This document shows positions 13,031 to 15,947 of a DNA stretch of 15,947 nt, piece after piece (position 1 is the first letter of the stretch; every line of letters starts with the position of its first letter). Position numbers and translations under genes: made by a program. Origin of the DNA: Flavobacteriales bacterium UBA3376. Its GTDB lineage: Bacteria > Bacteroidota > Bacteroidia > Flavobacteriales > Weeksellaceae. The notes beneath the pieces were generated by a model. It did no database searches, was not told the DNA's origin, and was given only the letters and a program-made list of their open reading frames with translations. The stretch lies in contig DEQC01000012.1 in NCBI GenBank assembly GCA_002359055.1, positions 1-15,947 on the forward strand, given 5' to 3'.

Positions 13031-13393
13031 ATGAGTAAAAAAGTAGAAACCGAAACATTGTTAAACATAATAATTGATTCTATATCAGACACCAAAGGTG
13101 AAGAAATTGTAATTTTAGATTTAAGAGATATAGAAAACGCCTTATGCGAATATTTCGTAATTTGCACTGGAAATAGCAACGTACATGTTAGCTCAATTGC
13201 AGCAGCAATTGAAAGAAAAGTCAAGACCGAAGCTCATGAGAGACCTTTTAGTGTGGAAGGAATCGAAAATGCTCAATGGGTTTTGCTTGATTATAGCAAT
13301 ATTTTGGTACATGTTTTCCAAAGAGAATATAGAAGCTATTACGATATAGAAAGTTTATGGGGCGACGCCAAAGAAACAAAGATAATCCTTTAA
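13031..13393 (+). CDS. rsfS: Ribosome silencing factor RsfS
   Basis: The 120-residue product is full length for the RsfS/Iojap (DUF143) family. Recognisable stretches are EYFVICTGNS (residues 40-49), the HVSSIAAAIE helix (52-61), WVLLDYSNILVHVF (85-98) and REYRSYYDIESLWGDAK (100-116). RsfS binds uL14 on the large ribosomal subunit and blocks joining to the 30S subunit, slowing translation during starvation. The ftsH start follows 12 nt after the stop, so the two genes are probably one transcript. Confidence 0.96.
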   Translation: MSKKVETETLLNIIIDSISDTKGEEIVILDLRDIENALCEYFVICTGNSNVHVSSIAAAIERKVKTEAHERPFSVEGIENAQWVLLDYSNILVHVFQREYRSYYDIESLWGDAKETKIIL

Positions 13394-13405
13394 AAATTTA
13401 GAGAG

Positions 13406-15484
13406 TTGAGCAAAGAAAATAAAAATAACAATACCAATAAAAACAACAATAAGAGACCTCAGAATTCCTTCAATCCAATGTGGATTTATGGAATTATAGG
13501 ATTCATCTTGATAGGTTTTTTGTTTTTCCCGAGTAGTTTTGCTGGAAATTCAGAACGTTTAGACAGAGGGACGTTTTTTGAATATTTGAACCAAGGCTAT
13601 GTTGACAATGTAGAATTGAGTTTGGATGACAACCGAGTGGTTGTTTATCTATCTGATGAAGCACTCAAGCTGGATCAGTTCAAACAATTCAGAGACAATT
13701 CAAACATGACTGCTTTTTCGGCCAGATCTCCTCAGTTCTTTTTCATAGTTGCTGACAATGCAAATTTCGAACAGGAAATCGAACAAGCGATAAAAGAAAA
13801 TAATTTAGAGACTACTTATAGAAATATCCCTCCCGACAAATTCAGTGGAATTTTCGGAACGATTTTAATTTGGGTCTTAATTTTTGGTTTGCTTTGGTAC
13901 TTTATGTTCAGAAGAATTGGTGGTGGCGCTGGTGGTGCTGGTGGTCAAATCTTTAATATAGGAAAATCAAGAGCCAAATTATTCGATGAAAACCAAGAAA
14001 TAAAAGTTACCTTCAAAGATGTTGCAGGACTTGAAGGAGCAAAAGAAGAAGTAGAAGAAATTGTTGATTTCTTAAAAAATCCAGACAAATTCACTCGCTT
14101 AGGTGGAAAAATTCCTAAAGGTGCTCTTTTGGTTGGACCTCCAGGTACTGGTAAAACTTTGATGGCGAAAGCTGTTGCTGGTGAAGCCAAAGTTCCGTTC
14201 TTCTCATTGTCAGGTTCTGATTTCGTAGAAATGTTCGTTGGTGTTGGAGCGTCTCGAGTGAGAGATTTGTTCAAACAAGCCAAAGAGAAAGCACCTTCGA
14301 TTATTTTTATCGATGAGATTGATGCCATTGGTCGTGCGAGAGGTAAGAGTAATTTCACCGGCGGAAATGATGAGCGTGAAAATACTTTGAACCAATTGTT
14401 GACGGAAATGGATGGATTCGAAACCGATACAAATGTTATTGTTTTGGCTGCGACCAACCGTGCTGATGTGTTGGACAAAGCACTTATGCGTGCAGGAAGA
14501 TTTGACCGTTTGATACATGTCGATTTGCCTGAATTGAATGAAAGAAAGCAAATTTTTGAAGTACACTTGAAACCTTTGGTCCTTGGCGATGATGTAGATT
14601 CTGAGTTTTTGGCCAAACAAACGCCAGGTTTCTCAGGTGCGGACATTGCAAACGTATGTAACGAAGCAGCTTTAGTCGCTGCAAGAAAAGATAAAAACAA
14701 AGTTGAACGTCAGGATTTCTTAGATGCAGTCGATCGAATAATTGGTGGACTTGAAAAGAAAAATAAATTGATCAAACCCAAAGAAAAGCAAAGAATTGCT
14801 TATCACGAAGCAGGTCATGCTGCCGTGGGTTGGTTATTGCCACATGCGGCTCCATTGGTCAAAGTAACGATAGTCCCAAGAGGAAAATCCTTGGGTGCTG
14901 CTTGGTATTTGCCAGAAGAAAGACAAATTACAACAACTGAGCAATTGTTGGATGAAATTGCAGCTACTATGGGTGGACGTGCAGCTGAGGAAGTTGTATT
15001 TGGAAATATTTCTACAGGTGCTTTGAGCGATTTGGAAAGAGTTACAAAACAGGCTTCTGCTATGGTGAGTATTTATGGTTTGAATGATGAAATCGGTAAT
15101 GTTTCTTATTACGATTCAACCGGACAAAGCGAATACGGTTTCAACAAACCTTACAGTGAGGACACCGCTAGGAAAATCGATAGAGAAGTTTCTAAAATTA
15201 TTGAAACTGAATACGAAAGAGCGAAAAATATTCTAACGGATAATCGAGAGAAATTAGATCGTTTGGCTGAGAAACTTTTGGACAAAGAAGTGATTTTCAG
15301 AGAAGATATGGTGGAAATTTTTGGGGAAAGAGAATATGAAGATGAAGAAAATTTACAAGCTCCAGGAAATATCGTTTCAACCGTAGAAGATAAAGTTGAA
15401 AAAAGTAAATCTAAAAACGAATTTTTAGAATCTGATAAAAAAGACAAATATAACGACCAAGAAACCATTGAAAAAAAAGCCTAA
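13406..15484 (+). CDS. ftsH: ATP-dependent zinc metalloprotease FtsH
   Basis: This 692-residue inner-membrane AAA+ protease degrades misfolded and short-lived membrane and cytosolic proteins as a hexamer. TM1 is at residues about 26-42, an extracytoplasmic domain at 45-145 and TM2 at about 149-168, followed by a Gly-rich linker (172-180). The AAA domain has Walker A GPPGTGKT (244-251), Walker B IIFIDEID (299-306) and the second region of homology (about 344-369). The zinc site is HEAGH (467-471), with D542 in the SDLERVT motif as likely third ligand. The start is TTG at 13406: it gives the usual Asn/Lys-rich cytoplasmic N-terminus, and the first internal ATG (residue 25) would begin at the membrane segment. 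A charged C-terminal tail of about 50 residues is common in Bacteroidetes. Confidence 0.97.
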   Translation: MSKENKNNNTNKNNNKRPQNSFNPMWIYGIIGFILIGFLFFPSSFAGNSERLDRGTFFEYLNQGYVDNVELSLDDNRVVVYLSDEALKLDQFKQFRDNSNMTAFSARSPQFFFIVADNANFEQEIEQAIKENNLETTYRNIPPDKFSGIFGTILIWVLIFGLLWYFMFRRIGGGAGGAGGQIFNIGKSRAKLFDENQEIKVTFKDVAGLEGAKEEVEEIVDFLKNPDKFTRLGGKIPKGALLVGPPGTGKTLMAKAVAGEAKVPFFSLSGSDFVEMFVGVGASRVRDLFKQAKEKAPSIIFIDEIDAIGRARGKSNFTGGNDERENTLNQLLTEMDGFETDTNVIVLAATNRADVLDKALMRAGRFDRLIHVDLPELNERKQIFEVHLKPLVLGDDVDSEFLAKQTPGFSGADIANVCNEAALVAARKDKNKVERQDFLDAVDRIIGGLEKKNKLIKPKEKQRIAYHEAGHAAVGWLLPHAAPLVKVTIVPRGKSLGAAWYLPEERQITTTEQLLDEIAATMGGRAAEEVVFGNISTGALSDLERVTKQASAMVSIYGLNDEIGNVSYYDSTGQSEYGFNKPYSEDTARKIDREVSKIIETEYERAKNILTDNREKLDRLAEKLLDKEVIFREDMVEIFGEREYEDEENLQAPGNIVSTVEDKVEKSKSKNEFLESDKKDKYNDQETIEKKA

Positions 15485-15511
15485 TTCCTTAACTAACTCA
15501 TAAAAATTAAT

Positions 15512-15519
15512 TACTTTCG
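15512..15519 (+). promoter_or_regulatory. Weak candidate -7 box before the LUD-domain gene
   Basis: TACTTTCG differs from TAnnTTTG at one position and ends 12 nt before the ATG at 15532. No terminator is seen between ftsH and this gene, so read-through from ftsH is equally possible. Confidence 0.25.
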
Positions 15520-15531
15520 CTAACATCACCC

Positions 15532-15947
15532 ATGATGAGTATGTGGAAAAAAATAAAAAAGCTTTTTAAACCCGATTCAGACTCGTCCGAAAAGGATGAC
15601 TCTGAATTGGAGTTTGTAACTTTTCAGGAGAAGGATCCGATAGATGTTACCTTTACCAAAAACTTTATTGCTGGTGGAGGTATGTTTCTATATTGTGAAA
15701 ACGAACAGGAAACTCTTGAGAACTTAAAAAGCATTTTGGACAATGAGTTGGTGAATGAGCTTGTTTGTTTTGAAGAGAAATTAATCAATCTTCTCAACAG
15801 ATTAGGGGCTAAACATCATCCCGATTTCAAGAAAGATTTAGATTATGCTTTCATTTCTTGTGAATATTTGGTTGCTTTCGATGGATCGATCATGCTTTCA
15901 TCAAAACAAACCAAAGGTAGAAAACAAGAAGATTTACCCAATAATAT
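15532..15947 (+). CDS. LUD-domain (LutC-like, DUF162) protein, truncated by the window end
   Basis: The frame opens with three close ATG codons (15532, 15535, 15541) and runs 138 codons to the window edge without a stop. The start (MWKKIKKLFKP) is a basic amphipathic stretch followed by an acidic one. Then come FIAGGGMFLYCENEQET (residues about 47-63) and FISCEYLVAFDGSIMLSS (about 106-123), the pattern of the short LutC-like LUD proteins of flavobacteria. LutC takes part in lactate oxidation with LutAB, but this stand-alone version next to ftsH has no assigned role that I know of. The gap to ftsH is 47 nt, and the position after rsfS-ftsH is, from memory, conserved in Flavobacterium. Confidence 0.82.
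   Translation, partial: MMSMWKKIKKLFKPDSDSSEKDDSELEFVTFQEKDPIDVTFTKNFIAGGGMFLYCENEQETLENLKSILDNELVNELVCFEEKLINLLNRLGAKHHPDFKKDLDYAFISCEYLVAFDGSIMLSSKQTKGRKQEDLPNN

Noticed and set aside
13945..14700. A 251-codon minus-strand open frame inside ftsH.
   Set aside because: It is entirely antisense to the highly conserved AAA domain, and its translation shows no domain character.

Overview
The window looks like a Flavobacteriaceae (Bacteroidetes) chromosome. It is AT-rich, its promoters follow the Bacteroidetes pattern (TTTG, 19 nt, TAnnTTTG), Shine-Dalgarno sequences are absent or weak, and the core genes (birA, rsfS, ftsH, a LUD-domain gene) stand in an order I associate with Flavobacterium relatives. 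No tRNA, rRNA, CRISPR array or transposase gene was seen.

The window has two halves. Positions 1-10573 are an accessory region with every gene on the minus strand. Reading leftwards from its right edge it holds a secreted DUF3887/beta-lactamase-fold serine hydrolase (9080-10477), a PHP-domain/SMC-like ATPase of the TrlF (Ppl) type interrupted by an in-frame TGA (6191-8851), and a complete three-gene operon (276-5705) that I identify as the Shango anti-phage system: SngA (TerB-N/TerB-C), SngB (BrxD-like ATPase) and SngC (Lhr-like helicase). Positions 10574-15947 are the conserved chromosome: a YciO-type Sua5/YrdC protein and yaaA in one operon, birA convergent to it, then rsfS, ftsH and the start of a LUD-domain gene.

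The most interesting structure is what separates the accessory genes. Long imperfect hairpins bounded by TAAC...GTTA sit at 26-154, 8881-9071 and 10502-10573, with a degenerate or disrupted one at about 5782-6188. Two genes are tightly framed by inverted 10-mers that are specific to that gene: GTTAGCTGTC/GACAGCTAAC around the hydrolase and GTTACCTGCA/TGCAGGTAAC around the TrlF gene. In both cases exactly 4 nt lie between the repeat and the stop codon. Integron gene cassettes have this geometry, because the first bases of a cassette come from its own attC site and are complementary to that site's R'' box. I therefore propose an integrase-less, integron-like cassette array carrying anti-phage systems as unusually large cassettes, read right to left and continuing beyond position 1. 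This is an inference; no integrase is visible and the box sequences differ from the classical consensus.

Functionally, Shango and TrlF/Ppl would make the left half a small defence island, with the TrlF copy probably inactivated. The right half covers tRNA modification or a related YrdC-fold activity, peroxide stress, biotin attachment, ribosome silencing and membrane protein quality control.
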